A program made the position numbers and the translations under genes. From Myxococcota bacterium (GTDB lineage: Bacteria; Myxococcota; UBA727; JABDBI01), in assembly GCA_040387835.1 (NCBI GenBank), contig JAZKCZ010000004.1:62001-126000 (forward strand): DNA of 64,000 nucleotides. Reading direction: 5' to 3'. Positions 35,296 to 44,491 of the stretch are shown here, in pieces; position 1 is the first letter of the stretch, and every line of letters begins with the position of its first letter. The notes under the pieces are model-generated. The model saw only the letters and a list, made by a program, of their open reading frames with translations, did not search any database and was not told the DNA's origin.

Positions 35296-36341
35296 CTGAT
35301 AACCCCATTAAAAGCTGGCAATAGCCCTAGGATCGGTCGCTCTGCGAGCCCGATACGTGCAGGAGATAGTTCAGCAACTTGGATAGGCGTTTTAGCGGCT
35401 TTAAAGCGCAGGCGATTTCGGTATCCTTTGGCGTCACCGCCGATTTGGTAGGGCAACGGCTGTTTGCTTTCGATTAAAATATCTTGCACCAAAAAGTCGT
35501 TTAGTTTTGGATGACGGTAAGTGCCTTTCCAGATGCCAGGATAGAGATGGGTTACAATGGTGCTAAGACTCATCGTGCTAATGCGCAGATTTAAAAAGCC
35601 TTCTTTGCGATCTGCAAATGGGAACATCGCGAATCCAAATCCATACCAGGGGATACTTCCTACAGAGGCGATAGATGCTGGGCCTTCGTAAAGAAGGGTA
35701 TTGGGCGGGATTTCGATTTCTTGGTCCTCGCCATCGATATTGACCATTTGGTAGGCGATCTTATGTGAGTAAATTTTGATAATGGGATCTGGATTATAGA
35801 TATGTCTTGGTAGAGTTCTCGAAAAAGCAGCCCACAGATAAGCTGGGATTGAAGTTAAGCCTTGTTTTTCCTTCACATACATGTAGTCGTTTAGGATTTC
35901 GCCGTCATACCCGATACCAGCAAAAGGGGTGAGGGTACCGTCTTCACATTCGACTAAGTGCAATGGCTTTTCCTGGATCGCGCCGCCTTGAACGATATGG
36001 CTTACGTCCCAATAGGCTTTTTGTGCTTTGACCACCTGAGCCATCGCGTTGCCTGTTCCGAGCTTAAGAATCCCGATTTTAGGGAGCTGCATCTTTTCGG
36101 TTTTTGCGATGCGGTGCATGGTGTTGATGGCATTTACCACCGTGCCGTCTCCGCCACCGTTAAATACCATGCCGTAACCTCTGTCCAAAATGGTTCGGTA
36201 GTAGTTTTCGGAATCTTGCATCGATTTTGAGTAGAAAAGATCGCCCGCTGGGACGAGCTTCACCAGGCCTGCAACGACTCGGTCTGTGACGCTTTTGGCA
36301 TTCGCATTCAATACGAAGGCGCTTCGTTCAGAATAACTCAT
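35292..36341 (-). CDS. Diacylglycerol/sphingosine kinase-family lipid kinase
   Basis: This 349-residue protein has the DAGK catalytic fold. The nucleotide motif [12 protein letters not shown] is at about residues 58-69, followed by [11 protein letters not shown], the second conserved loop. The C-terminal beta-sandwich contains [21 protein letters not shown]. YegS-like kinases phosphorylate diacylglycerol or related lipids at the membrane. It overlaps lysC and the lipoprotein gene by four bases. The substrate is not determinable; the MlaE neighbour supports a lipid role. Confidence 0.85.
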   Translation of the reverse strand: MSYSERSAFVLNANAKSVTDRVVAGLVKLVPAGDLFYSKSMQDSENYYRTILDRGYGMVFNGGGDGTVVNAINTMHRIAKTEKMQLPKIGILKLGTGNAMAQVVKAQKAYWDVSHIVQGGAIQEKPLHLVECEDGTLTPFAGIGYDGEILNDYMYVKEKQGLTSIPAYLWAAFSRTLPRHIYNPDPIIKIYSHKIAYQMVNIDGEDQEIEIPPNTLLYEGPASIASVGSIPWYGFGFAMFPFADRKEGFLNLRISTMSLSTIVTHLYPGIWKGTYRHPKLNDFLVQDILIESKQPLPYQIGGDAKGYRNRLRFKAAKTPIQVAELSPARIGLAERPILGLLPAFNGVIS

Positions 36342-37477
36342 TTAAGATTCTCCGCATAGATAGCTTGGACAGCCTCGCCAACGGTGGGCCTAGCTATCAA
36401 AAAATATAGTCTGAGCTTGGAACTAACCAAGCCGAGGATTGGAATTTCTAAAGCCTGCATTTTGCTAAGCGTCCTACTGAGAAGAGGCATATTATCTCCA
36501 ATGTGGTTACCAATTAATGAGATGCTAGCACAATCAGCCATTCGGCCTATTATTGGCAGCTGTCCGTGTGCATCTTCAGGACTAATCAGGCAAAAACCGG
36601 CAGGAGAGCCGATGATTTGGTTCGGTTTGATGTTGATTGCAGCCAGAGCTCGTAAAAGATTGGTCAGTTCGGTCAATGTTTCAAACCGGTAGCAAATCAG
36701 ATTTTCTTGGCAGGTAATGGCTTTGACACTGACTTCGGTTGTGCTTGCCACTTCTTTTATAATCGTCTCATGGCTATCGAATCCGGCTTTTCGAGCCTTA
36801 ATGGTGATATTTTTGAGTTTTGCAAAAGCAACTGCTTCTGCGTTTAGGACTTTTGCGCCAGAGGACGCAAGCTTAAGCATCTCATCATAGGAGAGCTCGG
36901 AAATATGCGCTGGGTCTGTGATCACGCGCGGGTCTGCGCTATAAACACCGGCTACATCTGAATAGATCTCACAGGCTTCTGCCCCAAGTGCTGCTGCCAT
37001 GGCAACGGCCGTGGTATCAGAGCCACCGCGGCCTAAAGTCGTAATCTCTTTGCTTTGAGACACACCTTGAAAACCAGCAATGATGACCACTTTGCCTTCA
37101 TCGAGCCCTTGTTGCACACGGTGAGGTCTAACTTCAATAATACGAGCGCCTGAATGAACGTCATCGGTAATAATGCCGGATTGGCTGCCTGTGAGGCTCA
37201 TGCTGGGGATGCCAAGCTCGCCTAAAGCCATGGCCAGTAGAGCCATTGAAGAGCGCTCGCCGCAAGTTAGCAGCATATCTAGTTCTCGCCGAATCGGATG
37301 AGGCGAGATTTCTTGAGCCAAGGCCAAAAGTTCGTTGGTGTTTTTGCCCATCGCAGAGACCACCACACAAAGCTTAACGCCACTTTCATGGCGCTTTTGA
37401 ATGAGTAGGGCTACCTCACGAATATGCGAAGGCGTCGCCAATGACGAGCCTCCGTATTTTTGGACGATAATATTCAT
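36338..37477 (-). CDS. lysC: Aspartate kinase
   Basis: Aspartate kinase phosphorylates aspartate in the first step of lysine, threonine and methionine synthesis. The N-terminus [42 protein letters not shown] and [14 protein letters not shown] are diagnostic. The C-terminal regulatory part contains ACT-like segments ([19 protein letters not shown] and [12 protein letters not shown]). At 379 residues it is slightly shorter than usual (about 405), mainly in the regulatory half, so feedback control may differ. It follows the HEAT-like gene by six bases. Confidence 0.95.
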   Translation of the reverse strand: MNIIVQKYGGSSLATPSHIREVALLIQKRHESGVKLCVVVSAMGKNTNELLALAQEISPHPIRRELDMLLTCGERSSMALLAMALGELGIPSMSLTGSQSGIITDDVHSGARIIEVRPHRVQQGLDEGKVVIIAGFQGVSQSKEITTLGRGGSDTTAVAMAAALGAEACEIYSDVAGVYSADPRVITDPAHISELSYDEMLKLASSGAKVLNAEAVAFAKLKNITIKARKAGFDSHETIIKEVASTTEVSVKAITCQENLICYRFETLTELTNLLRALAAINIKPNQIIGSPAGFCLISPEDAHGQLPIIGRMADCASISLIGNHIGDNMPLLSRTLSKMQALEIPILGLVSSKLRLYFLIARPTVGEAVQAIYAENLK

Positions 37478-37483
37478 GCAGTT

Positions 37484-38206
37484 TTAGGCGCGACGAACTA
37501 ACTTAGCGGCTTTAACTTCGAAATCTTCGGCGACTTCGGGGGCTAAGTGCTGGCCTTCAGGGAGCTCCAGCGAAAGTTCGCTTACTTTGGCCGCAGCGTG
37601 TCTTAATACACGGGCGGAATGCGATTCATTGGCTAACATACTAATAATTTGTGAATAAGCGTTTTTTGCACGGTGATGGACCAATACGTCCAGTGCCATG
37701 CATTTAATATCATCGTGTTGATCTTCTAAATAGGGTGTAATTAAATCAGATATTTCAGGGATGTCGTACTCTTCTAAAGCGGCAATCAACTCCATTTTGC
37801 CTTCGGAAACTCGGTAATCTTCTGGGCTTCTGGTTTTTAAAGCGTTTTTCAGTAAGTTTATAAGCTCGTCTTGGGTCATTAAGCGTTTCAGTGCTTGAAT
37901 GGGGTAGGTTACTTCGTCTTCATGCATGACAAAGTCTTTCAAAACGTCTTTGGCCAGATCACCGCGTTCGACCATTTGATCAACCAGCCAGCGTTTTTCT
38001 TGCTCGTCCCAATGGGGAGATTGAACCACGACTTTGAAGCGGTTTAACAAGCCAACCAGGCATTCCCGGGTGCCCCAATCAAAGAGCTTGTCCATCGCCA
38101 TTTGACGATATTCAGGTTTGGCATATTGCTCTTTCAGGTGGGTCACCTGTTTTTCAATTTGCTTCTCAGTGGGTTTACTTTTCCCAAATAATCCGAAAAA
38201 TCCCAT
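37484..38206 (-). CDS. HEAT-repeat-like protein
   Basis: This 240-residue soluble protein is almost wholly helical, with repeated units resembling HEAT repeats (for example IKCMALDVLVHHRAKNAYSQIISMLANE and ARVLRHAAAKVSELSLEL). A basic N-terminus (MGFFGLFGKSKPTEKQIEK) precedes them. Such proteins act as scaffolds; no catalytic motif is seen. It is the first gene of a five-gene operon ending with the MlaE permease, and its own promoter ends six bases before the ATG. Its role is unknown. Confidence 0.7.
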   Translation of the reverse strand: MGFFGLFGKSKPTEKQIEKQVTHLKEQYAKPEYRQMAMDKLFDWGTRECLVGLLNRFKVVVQSPHWDEQEKRWLVDQMVERGDLAKDVLKDFVMHEDEVTYPIQALKRLMTQDELINLLKNALKTRSPEDYRVSEGKMELIAALEEYDIPEISDLITPYLEDQHDDIKCMALDVLVHHRAKNAYSQIISMLANESHSARVLRHAAAKVSELSLELPEGQHLAPEVAEDFEVKAAKLVRRA

Positions 38207-38241
38207 TGCGTGAACATATATGGTCTTTTATAAAAGGCCAA
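38206..38241. promoter_or_regulatory. Overlapping divergent promoters for tRNA-Gln and the HEAT-like operon
   Basis: For the plus strand TTGCGT (38206-38211), 17 bases, then TATAAA (38229-38234) would start tRNA-Gln at about 38241. For the minus strand TTGGCC (read from 38241-38236), 17 bases, then TATGTT (38218-38213) ends six bases before the ATG at 38206. The two promoters occupy the same 36 bases, so polymerase should not bind both at once. Confidence 0.5.
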
Positions 38242-38315
38242 TGGGGAATCGTCCAACGGCAGGACGGCGGACTCTGACTCCGCTAATCTAGGTTCGAATC
38301 CTAGTTCCCCAGCCA
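38242..38315 (+). tRNA. tRNA-Gln (anticodon CTG), CCA encoded
   Basis: A full cloverleaf is visible: acceptor TGGGGAA pairs with TTCCCCA, D-arm GTCC/GGAC, anticodon arm GCGGA-CTCTGAC-TCCGC with anticodon CTG, T-arm CTAGG-TTCGAAT-CCTAG, and an encoded CCA end. The U1-A72 acceptor pair is typical for tRNA-Gln. A nine-base C run follows immediately. Confidence 0.97.
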
Positions 38316-38758
38316 CCCCCCCCCTCTCTCTGGCAAGGTTCTGCTTGAACAGTGATTGACCCTTCAGTGCCATACAGGGTGTGGATGTTGTCTGCGAAGC
38401 TTTTGCCGTCCAAAGTCCAGATTTCAACGCCGTCTATGTAGTTTTGCGGCATTAGAATGCGCACGTCTCCGGCATGCGTCATGTTAAACACCTTGTTGTC
38501 TCCCAATAAGCCAAATAAGCCCAGACGGACGATTAGGGCTGATAGGCGATAGTCAGTGGGTTCAGACGATCTAATTGATATGGCGCAGATTCCTGAAAAG
38601 TCTTTGCCGGGGGCTTCCACAACAAAATAGGCGCTGCTGCCTGCAATCGTTTCAAGCTTCACCACGGGTTGTTTGTTCAGAAAATACTCGTTCGCGGTGG
38701 CCGACACGGGGGAAGTTGCAATGGATATCAAGATAGCTGTGAGTAAAAGTGGTTTCAT
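38288..38758 (-). CDS. Uncharacterised secreted protein, 3' end overlapping tRNA-Gln
   Basis: I do not recognise this 156-residue protein. It has a signal peptide (MKPLLLTAILISIATSPVSATA) and two Cys residues (FSGICAIS and AEPCQRE). The last 12 codons run through a nine-base G tract (coding strand) and into the antisense of tRNA-Gln, ending there. The tail GGGGWGTRIRT is therefore probably not a conserved part of the protein, and slippage in the G tract could alter it. It has no co-directional neighbour. Confidence 0.6.
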   Translation of the reverse strand: MKPLLLTAILISIATSPVSATANEYFLNKQPVVKLETIAGSSAYFVVEAPGKDFSGICAISIRSSEPTDYRLSALIVRLGLFGLLGDNKVFNMTHAGDVRILMPQNYIDGVEIWTLDGKSFADNIHTLYGTEGSITVQAEPCQREGGGGWGTRIRT

Positions 38759-38800
38759 GTTTAATGATACGCGCGAGAAATCAATTTTGGTGGATCGCTT

Positions 38801-38826
38801 AAGCGCTAGGAATATTCGCGCTTTTT
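38801..38826 (+). terminator. Weak hairpin with T-run upstream of the DUF507 gene
   Basis: AAGCGC (38801-38806) can pair with GCGCTT (38818-38823) around an 11-base loop, with T residues at its 3' edge. The stem is short and a competing palindrome (CGCTTAAGCG, 38796-38805) overlaps it, so a terminator role is doubtful. Confidence 0.25.
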
Positions 38827-38849
38827 CCGGGCCTTAGGCTCAGAATCAC

Positions 38850-38877
38850 TTGACAATTTATCCGATACGGCTAATGA
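38850..38877 (+). promoter_or_regulatory. Promoter of the DUF507-recJ-gltA transcription unit
   Basis: A perfect TTGACA (38850-38855) is followed 16 bases later by TAATGA (38872-38877), six bases before the ATG at 38884. The -10 is poor but the geometry equals that of the other leaderless candidates. The six co-directional genes downstream are closely packed. Confidence 0.45.
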
Positions 38878-38883
38878 GTAGGT

Positions 38884-39399
38884 ATGCGGCTCTATCGTAA
38901 AATCATTCCAAAAATCGCCAAAGACAGTATCCGGCTTCTCACGACTGCTGGGCATATTGAGGTAGAAGAAGACAAAATCGAAGAGGCAGAATTAGATTTA
39001 GCCGCGGTGATGGTCGAATACCTAGACAATGATGACCGTTTGACTGAACAAGCGCGTGACTTGCTGAGCCGTAGAGGTTTGGGAGCAGATCGTTTTTCTC
39101 AGGCCAAAAAATCCTTGGCAGATGCCAAAAATTTCAAAATTGGTGATGAGGCTTTGGATTATATCCTGGGTCAACTCTCCGAAGCCTTGCTTGCCTCCAA
39201 GAATATCGAAGAAGTGTTTGCTGATGATCCTGAACTTCGCAAAACCATTCGCCAAGCGATGGATAAGTATGCTTCGATTCCAGAAGATTTGGATAAAGAA
39301 GCCCGTAGTAGACTGAAAAACCTCCGCGAAGGCTCTCCTGATTGGGAAATTGAATACCCTCGCGTTGTTGCTCAACTGAAAAGACAGAAAGGACTTTAA
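38884..39399 (+). CDS. DUF507 family protein
   Basis: This 171-residue protein belongs to DUF507, a family common in deltaproteobacteria and relatives with no known function. It begins MRLYRKIIPKIAKDSIRLLTTAG and is highly charged and helical, with the conserved IEEVFADDPELRKTIRQAM near the middle. No membrane segment or signal is seen. It starts a run of co-directional genes (FAD oxidoreductase 13 bases downstream, then Ogt, RecJ, ComM). Confidence 0.8.
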   Translation: MRLYRKIIPKIAKDSIRLLTTAGHIEVEEDKIEEAELDLAAVMVEYLDNDDRLTEQARDLLSRRGLGADRFSQAKKSLADAKNFKIGDEALDYILGQLSEALLASKNIEEVFADDPELRKTIRQAMDKYASIPEDLDKEARSRLKNLREGSPDWEIEYPRVVAQLKRQKGL

Positions 39400-39412
39400 G
39401 TCTTTTTAAAGC

Positions 39413-40768
39413 ATGCGAACTCATCGCTGCGATGTTTTAATTGTGGGAGCCGGTCCGGCGGGCGCTCACTTAGCATCTTTATTAGGCCGTGCCGGCTTTT
39501 CGGTTATTCTGGTAGACAAAAACTTAGAAGGTGAAACAGGCGCCCGATGGGTTAATGGTATCCCTTTATGGGTTTTTGCTGAAGCAGGCCTTGAAAAACC
39601 CGAAATCCACGAAGTTCATACAGCTGGTTCAAGATTTACGCTGATCGACCCGACGCATCAAGCACGGGTATCGATTTCTGTGCCTTTTCTGCTCGATGTC
39701 GATATGCGCAGCTTTGGCGATCGGTTGGTGAGCCGTGCTCAGGCGTCTCCGGGCGTGCGCGTGATGCTTGGCAAGGCGATTAAAGGTTTTGAGTTTGATC
39801 ATCACGGCCGCCCTTTAAGAGCTTTTTCGCAAACGGACAGTTTTGAAGCGGAGTTAATGGTCGATGTGTCTGGCCTTTCCGCCATCATTCGAAAGGGGAC
39901 ACCTTTTTTAAAAGAACTATGTCCGCCCATTGAACCCAAAGATTTATGCCGAGCAGCTCAAGAAGTTCGGGCTATTAAAGATCCGCATGGTGCTTTAAAT
40001 TTTCTGGAAAAGCAGAATTGCCAAAGTGGTGAGATCCTATCTTGGGTTGGCGTAGCCGGAGGCTATTCAGTTCTGCGCATTCAGATAGCGTCCGACCTTC
40101 GGACCATGGCCTTTTTAACTGGTTCAAGAGCGCTGTTTGGCGTTCCTTCCGGCGCTAAGATTATCCAAAATTTCATTGCCACGCACCCTTGGGTGGGCGA
40201 CAAAATTTTTGGAGGACAGCGAGCCATTCCCTTAGGTCGTCCCTACGCACATTTGGTCGCGCCCGGAGTGGCTTTGGTCGGTGACAGCGCGGGGCAAGTC
40301 TATGCTAGCCATGGCAGCGGCATCGCTATGGGCCTTTTGGCAGCGAAAATTTTGGCGAAGCATTTGATTCAAGGTGCCACTCGGGGAGATGATATCGGTT
40401 CGCTTTCGGTTCTATGGGGTTATGCACACGAATTTCATGACACTTATGGGCCGCTTTTGGCCATGTCCGATTTAAACAGGCGCTTTTCCCAAACGCTGTC
40501 GCCCTATGAAGTCCATCAAATTATTGCCAGCGGTCTTTTGAGCGCGGGGATTTTGCGCAGTTCTTTGATGCAACAACGGCCTGAAATCAGCTGGCGCGAG
40601 ACTTCTAACCAAATGAAAGCTTTGGTCAGAGCGCCTGGGCTAAGCATGCGTGTTATGTGGGCTTTTTCAAAGTTGCCCAAAATCCTGTGGGCCAGCAAGC
40701 AATATCCTTCGGAGCCCGACTTGCCAAAGGCCTTAGCATACGAGAGAAGATTAGCTGGTTTGCTATGA
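39413..40768 (+). CDS. FAD-dependent oxidoreductase (geranylgeranyl reductase/lycopene cyclase-like)
   Basis: This 451-residue flavoprotein has an N-terminal FAD-binding motif VGAGPAGAHLASLLGRAGF and, near residue 290, the second FAD motif GVALVGDSAGQVYASHGSGIAMGLLA, typical of the geranylgeranyl reductase and lycopene cyclase superfamily. No signal peptide is present. The substrate is probably a lipid or isoprenoid but cannot be fixed. Its stop overlaps the ogt start as ATGA. Confidence 0.8.
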   Translation: MRTHRCDVLIVGAGPAGAHLASLLGRAGFSVILVDKNLEGETGARWVNGIPLWVFAEAGLEKPEIHEVHTAGSRFTLIDPTHQARVSISVPFLLDVDMRSFGDRLVSRAQASPGVRVMLGKAIKGFEFDHHGRPLRAFSQTDSFEAELMVDVSGLSAIIRKGTPFLKELCPPIEPKDLCRAAQEVRAIKDPHGALNFLEKQNCQSGEILSWVGVAGGYSVLRIQIASDLRTMAFLTGSRALFGVPSGAKIIQNFIATHPWVGDKIFGGQRAIPLGRPYAHLVAPGVALVGDSAGQVYASHGSGIAMGLLAAKILAKHLIQGATRGDDIGSLSVLWGYAHEFHDTYGPLLAMSDLNRRFSQTLSPYEVHQIIASGLLSAGILRSSLMQQRPEISWRETSNQMKALVRAPGLSMRVMWAFSKLPKILWASKQYPSEPDLPKALAYERRLAGLL

Positions 40769-41238
40769 CACTTTTTTCTCAAAAATTAACCACTCCCATT
40801 GGTGAGCTAATATTAACTGCAAATGACAGCGCATTAACGGGTATATTCTATCGATTACCGAAAAGTTTGGATATGCTGAGAGACACTGAGACGCCGGTGC
40901 TTAAACAAGCCAAAGCACAACTCGTCGAATATTTCGCCTGCAAACGCCAGCATTTTGATCTACCACTGGAATTTCAGGGAACTGATTTTCAAAAACGAGT
41001 TTGGCAGGCGCTCTTACAAATTCCTTACGGCGAAACACGTTCTTATGCCCAGATTGCTGTGCAGGTTGGATCGCCAAAGGCTGTGAGGGCTGTTGGACTC
41101 GCCAACTCCAAAAACCCCATTTCGATTATTGCCGCATGCCATCGCGTGATTGGCTCGAATAAAAAGCTCACTGGCTACGCCGGGGGCCTTCCTAACAAAG
41201 AATATTTACTAAAGTTGGAAAATGCGTCGTTGGCTTGA
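40765..41238 (+). CDS. ogt: Methylated-DNA-[protein]-cysteine methyltransferase
   Basis: This suicide DNA-repair protein transfers alkyl groups from O6-methylguanine to its own Cys. The active-site motif is AACHRVIGSN (Ala in place of the usual Pro before CHR), with the helix-turn-helix segment FQKRVWQALLQIPYGETRSYAQIA and the downstream LTGYAGGLPNKEYLLKLE. I use the ATG at 40765, overlapping the upstream stop; the open frame back to 40657 belongs to another gene. The 157-residue length is normal. It overlaps recJ by 17 bases. Confidence 0.93.
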   Translation: MTLFSQKLTTPIGELILTANDSALTGIFYRLPKSLDMLRDTETPVLKQAKAQLVEYFACKRQHFDLPLEFQGTDFQKRVWQALLQIPYGETRSYAQIAVQVGSPKAVRAVGLANSKNPISIIAACHRVIGSNKKLTGYAGGLPNKEYLLKLENASLA

Positions 41239-42922
41239 AAGACCTGTGGATTTAGGCGCGGTGAATCGCCTGATCATCGAACTCGATATTTCGCGTTTGC
41301 TGGCCCGAATATTGGTCGCTCGTGGTATCGATGACCCAGCGAAGGCGCAGCGCTATCTAAACCCCAGCTTGGCAGATCTGCCTAATCCAGACGCCCTAGC
41401 GGGGATGCAGGATGCTTGCCTTCGAATGGTTAAAGCGATTTTAGAAGGTGAAAAAATCGGCGTCTTTGGTGATTACGATGTCGATGGCGTGACGTCGACG
41501 GTTATTTTATCCGAGTTTCTCGAAAGCGTCGGGGCAGACGTGGTGGTCACGTTGCCAAATCGCTTAACGGAAGGCTATGGGCTAAGTCTGGCCGGCCTAG
41601 AACGCCTGGAAAAGCAGGGTGTGCGATTAATCGTCACGGTTGACTGCGGTGTTACCGCTCATGAAGAAATCGACGCGGCCATTGCTCGAAACATTGATGT
41701 CATTGTCATTGATCACCACACGGTCCCGGTTGTCCTACCAAAAGCGGTAGCGGTGATTAACCCGCACCGAAACGACTGCACGCGCAGTGCGCATCACCTA
41801 TGTGCTGCCGGTGTGACTTTTAATCTCTGTATGGCTTTGCGCAAAGCTTTGAGAGAACGAGGCTTTTTTGCGACTCGCGCTGAGCCTAATCTCTCGAAAC
41901 TGCTCGATTTGGTTGCACTCGGAACCGTTGCGGACGTTGTCCCGCTGATAGAAGACAATCGGATTTTTGTTCAAAAAGGTTTAGATCTCATCAAGAAAGC
42001 GCAGCGGCCAGGCATCAAAGCTTTGCTTGGTGCTTCAAAAATTGAGCCGCAAAAAGCCACTGCGGGCACTTTAGGTTTTCACTTGGGGCCGCGTATCAAC
42101 GCAGCAGGCCGGTTAGAAAGCGCGATGAGCGCGGTAGAGCTACTCAAATCATCCGATTATATGCCGGCGTTTTTGATCGCTGAACAACTCGATGCCAGCA
42201 ACCAAGAACGCAGAGAACTTGAAAAGCAGATTGTCGAAGAAGCGCTTGCAGAAATTGCCCTTTCTTCGGAGCATCAAGAGGCTTTTGCCATTGTTGTCGC
42301 AAGAGATACTTGGCATCCGGGCGTTGTTGGCATCGTTGCTAGCCGGCTTGTGGAAAAAACGGGCAAGCCCGCCATTGTTATCGGTCAAAACGGTAAAGGC
42401 TCGGGGCGTAGCATTCCTGGATTTCATTTGCATGAAGCCTTATGTGCCATCGAAGAGACTATGCTCGGATTCGGCGGGCATGCTCATGCGGTTGGCGTGC
42501 ATGTGGATCTAGAAGATTTCAATTTGTTCCAAGATGCTTTTAGAGACTATGCAGGCCAAAAGTTGACGGCCGAAGATCTTGTGCCTTTGGTCTATCATGA
42601 TGGCGATATTGCTTTGGACGACCTGAGTGAAAAGTTGGTAGAACTACTGGCCTTGGCGGCACCCTTTGGGCGTTCAAATCCGGAGCCAGTGTTCTGTTTG
42701 CGAGGCGTTCAAATAAAAGACGCTCGCGAACTTAAAGGCGGCCATCTTAAAGGCCAGTTGGTAAGCGATAAGAACATCGAGTTCATCGCCTTTGGCATGG
42801 CCGATAAATTGGAGTTGATCGCCAAACCGGTCGATTTGCTCGTCACCCCTGAAATCAATGAATGGATGGGCAGGCGTACGCTGCAGCTGCGCGTTAAAGA
42901 CTTAGCTTTGCCAAAATCGTAG
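41222..42922 (+). CDS. recJ: Single-stranded-DNA exonuclease RecJ
   Basis: RecJ is a 5'-to-3' exonuclease acting in recombination and mismatch repair. The DHH-family motifs are clear: FGDYDVDGVTST, TVDCGVTAHEEI and VIDHHTVPV, with the DHHA1 region GSGRSIPGFHLHEAL and FGGHAHAVGVHV. At 566 residues it matches E. coli RecJ (577). It follows ogt directly, suggesting a small repair-related group. Confidence 0.96.
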   Translation: MRRWLERPVDLGAVNRLIIELDISRLLARILVARGIDDPAKAQRYLNPSLADLPNPDALAGMQDACLRMVKAILEGEKIGVFGDYDVDGVTSTVILSEFLESVGADVVVTLPNRLTEGYGLSLAGLERLEKQGVRLIVTVDCGVTAHEEIDAAIARNIDVIVIDHHTVPVVLPKAVAVINPHRNDCTRSAHHLCAAGVTFNLCMALRKALRERGFFATRAEPNLSKLLDLVALGTVADVVPLIEDNRIFVQKGLDLIKKAQRPGIKALLGASKIEPQKATAGTLGFHLGPRINAAGRLESAMSAVELLKSSDYMPAFLIAEQLDASNQERRELEKQIVEEALAEIALSSEHQEAFAIVVARDTWHPGVVGIVASRLVEKTGKPAIVIGQNGKGSGRSIPGFHLHEALCAIEETMLGFGGHAHAVGVHVDLEDFNLFQDAFRDYAGQKLTAEDLVPLVYHDGDIALDDLSEKLVELLALAAPFGRSNPEPVFCLRGVQIKDARELKGGHLKGQLVSDKNIEFIAFGMADKLELIAKPVDLLVTPEINEWMGRRTLQLRVKDLALPKS

Positions 42923-42942
42923 GTGAAGCGATATCAAGCTGC

Positions 42943-44469
42943 ATGCTTGCTGTTGTTAGTTCTGCCACCGTTCTTGGTATTGAGGCGATTCCGATTCAGG
43001 TGGAAGTGGATATTGCTAATGGTTTGCCTGGCTTTGCCACGGTTGGACTTCCTGAAAATACCGTCAAAGAGGCTCGGGTCCGGGTACAGGCTGCGATAGC
43101 AAACTCAGATTATTTGTTTCCGGCGGGCCGTATCACGGTTAATTTGGCGCCTGCTCATCTTAGGAAAGAAGGCACCGGCTTTGATTTTCCCATTGCACTT
43201 GGCATTTTAGCAGCTCAAGGATTGATCCCGCTCGAGCGTTTGGCGAAGACTTTCGTTGTAGGCGAGCTATCTTTATCGGGGCAGGTCAGGCCGGTTCGAG
43301 GTGTGTTGGCGGTTGCGCAGCTGGCTTTTGAACAGGGCTTTCAATGCATGCTGGTGGCCAAAGAAAATGGCGCAGAAGCAGCTTTGGTGGCGGGTCTTGA
43401 AGTCCGCATGGTAGGAAATTTTCGCGATGCTGCACATTTCTTGGTGACAGGTGAAACCGACAAGTTGCCTGTTGCGGTGCCGAGTTTAGACATCGGTCTT
43501 AAAAGTTATGAAACAGATTTTAGTGATGTGCGCGGACAGTATCAAGCCAGGCGCTCTTTGGAAATCGCTGCCGCTGGTGGGCATAACCTAATCATGATTG
43601 GTGGACCCGGTGCGGGCAAAACCATGATGGCTAGGTGTCTGCCCACAATCTTGCCGCCTATGAATACGACCGAGGCTTTAGAGGTGACGCGCATACATTC
43701 GGCTGCTGGTCTTACCTTGGGCAGCGGAATGATAGATGAAAGGCCATTCAGAGCGCCGCATCACTCGATGACCAGGGCAGGTTTGGTCGGAGGGGGGACG
43801 GGCATTCCGCGTCCGGGCGAGTTGAGCTTGGCAAATAACGGCGTCCTATTTTTGGATGAATTACCTGAGTTTTCCAGAAACGTATTGGAGGTACTGCGCC
43901 AGCCTCTAGAGTCCGGTGAAGTCGTGTTAAGTCGGGCCAACGCCACGCTGCGCTATCCGGCCAAGATTATGTTGCTCGCAGCCATGAATCCTTGCCCTTG
44001 TGGTAATTATGGTACACCGCGTAAGAAATGCCGCTGCTCGCCGATTGACATTGGCAGGTATAAATCTCGCTTAAGTGGTCCGTTGCTTGACCGCATCGAT
44101 TTGCATGTGGAAGTGCCGCCTGTAGATTTGGTGGCGCTGCAAAGTAGTTCGCTCGGAGAAAGCTCAGCCAGCGTCAGGGCACGGGTTTGTGCGGCTCGCG
44201 AACTGCAAAAAGCGCGTCTAGGGCCGCTCAAGCTCAATTCAAATATGACTAAGTCGCAATTGGTTGAGACAGGCACGCCCACCGCGGCAGGCCAAAAGCT
44301 GATCGGACTTGCTATCGATCGGTTGGGATTAAGCGCCAGGGGTTACGATCGAGTGCTTCGCGTGGCGCGCACCATTGCCGATTTGGCCAATTCGCCGGTT
44401 GTTGACTCGCCTCATGTTGGAGAAGCTTTGCAGTATCGAGGCGATGAAAAAATATTGCAGGCTGCTTAA
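42943..44469 (+). CDS. comM: ComM/YifB AAA+ ATPase (Mg-chelatase-like)
   Basis: This 508-residue protein is the YifB/ComM family helicase that promotes branch migration of incoming DNA in transformable bacteria. The N-terminal ChlI-like domain (VVSSATVLGIEAIPIQVEVDI) is followed by Walker A GGPGAGKTMMARCLP, Walker B VLFLDELPEF, a Cys cluster in AAMNPCPCGNYG...CRC and a C-terminal winged-helix-like end. It begins 20 bases after recJ. Presence of comM alone does not prove natural competence. Confidence 0.94.
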   Translation: MLAVVSSATVLGIEAIPIQVEVDIANGLPGFATVGLPENTVKEARVRVQAAIANSDYLFPAGRITVNLAPAHLRKEGTGFDFPIALGILAAQGLIPLERLAKTFVVGELSLSGQVRPVRGVLAVAQLAFEQGFQCMLVAKENGAEAALVAGLEVRMVGNFRDAAHFLVTGETDKLPVAVPSLDIGLKSYETDFSDVRGQYQARRSLEIAAAGGHNLIMIGGPGAGKTMMARCLPTILPPMNTTEALEVTRIHSAAGLTLGSGMIDERPFRAPHHSMTRAGLVGGGTGIPRPGELSLANNGVLFLDELPEFSRNVLEVLRQPLESGEVVLSRANATLRYPAKIMLLAAMNPCPCGNYGTPRKKCRCSPIDIGRYKSRLSGPLLDRIDLHVEVPPVDLVALQSSSLGESSASVRARVCAARELQKARLGPLKLNSNMTKSQLVETGTPTAAGQKLIGLAIDRLGLSARGYDRVLRVARTIADLANSPVVDSPHVGEALQYRGDEKILQAA

Positions 44470-44491
44470 TAATTTTTAGGAGGATATAGTA

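Noticed and set aside
38143-38427. Minus-strand frame of 94 codons with GELGFEPRLAESESAVLPLDD
   Set aside because: It is the antisense of tRNA-Gln, a pattern often mistaken for protein; no independent support.
40765-41238. Ala instead of Pro before the CHR active site of the methyltransferase
   Set aside because: I recall this substitution as occurring in other family members, and all other motifs are normal; not reported as a loss of function.
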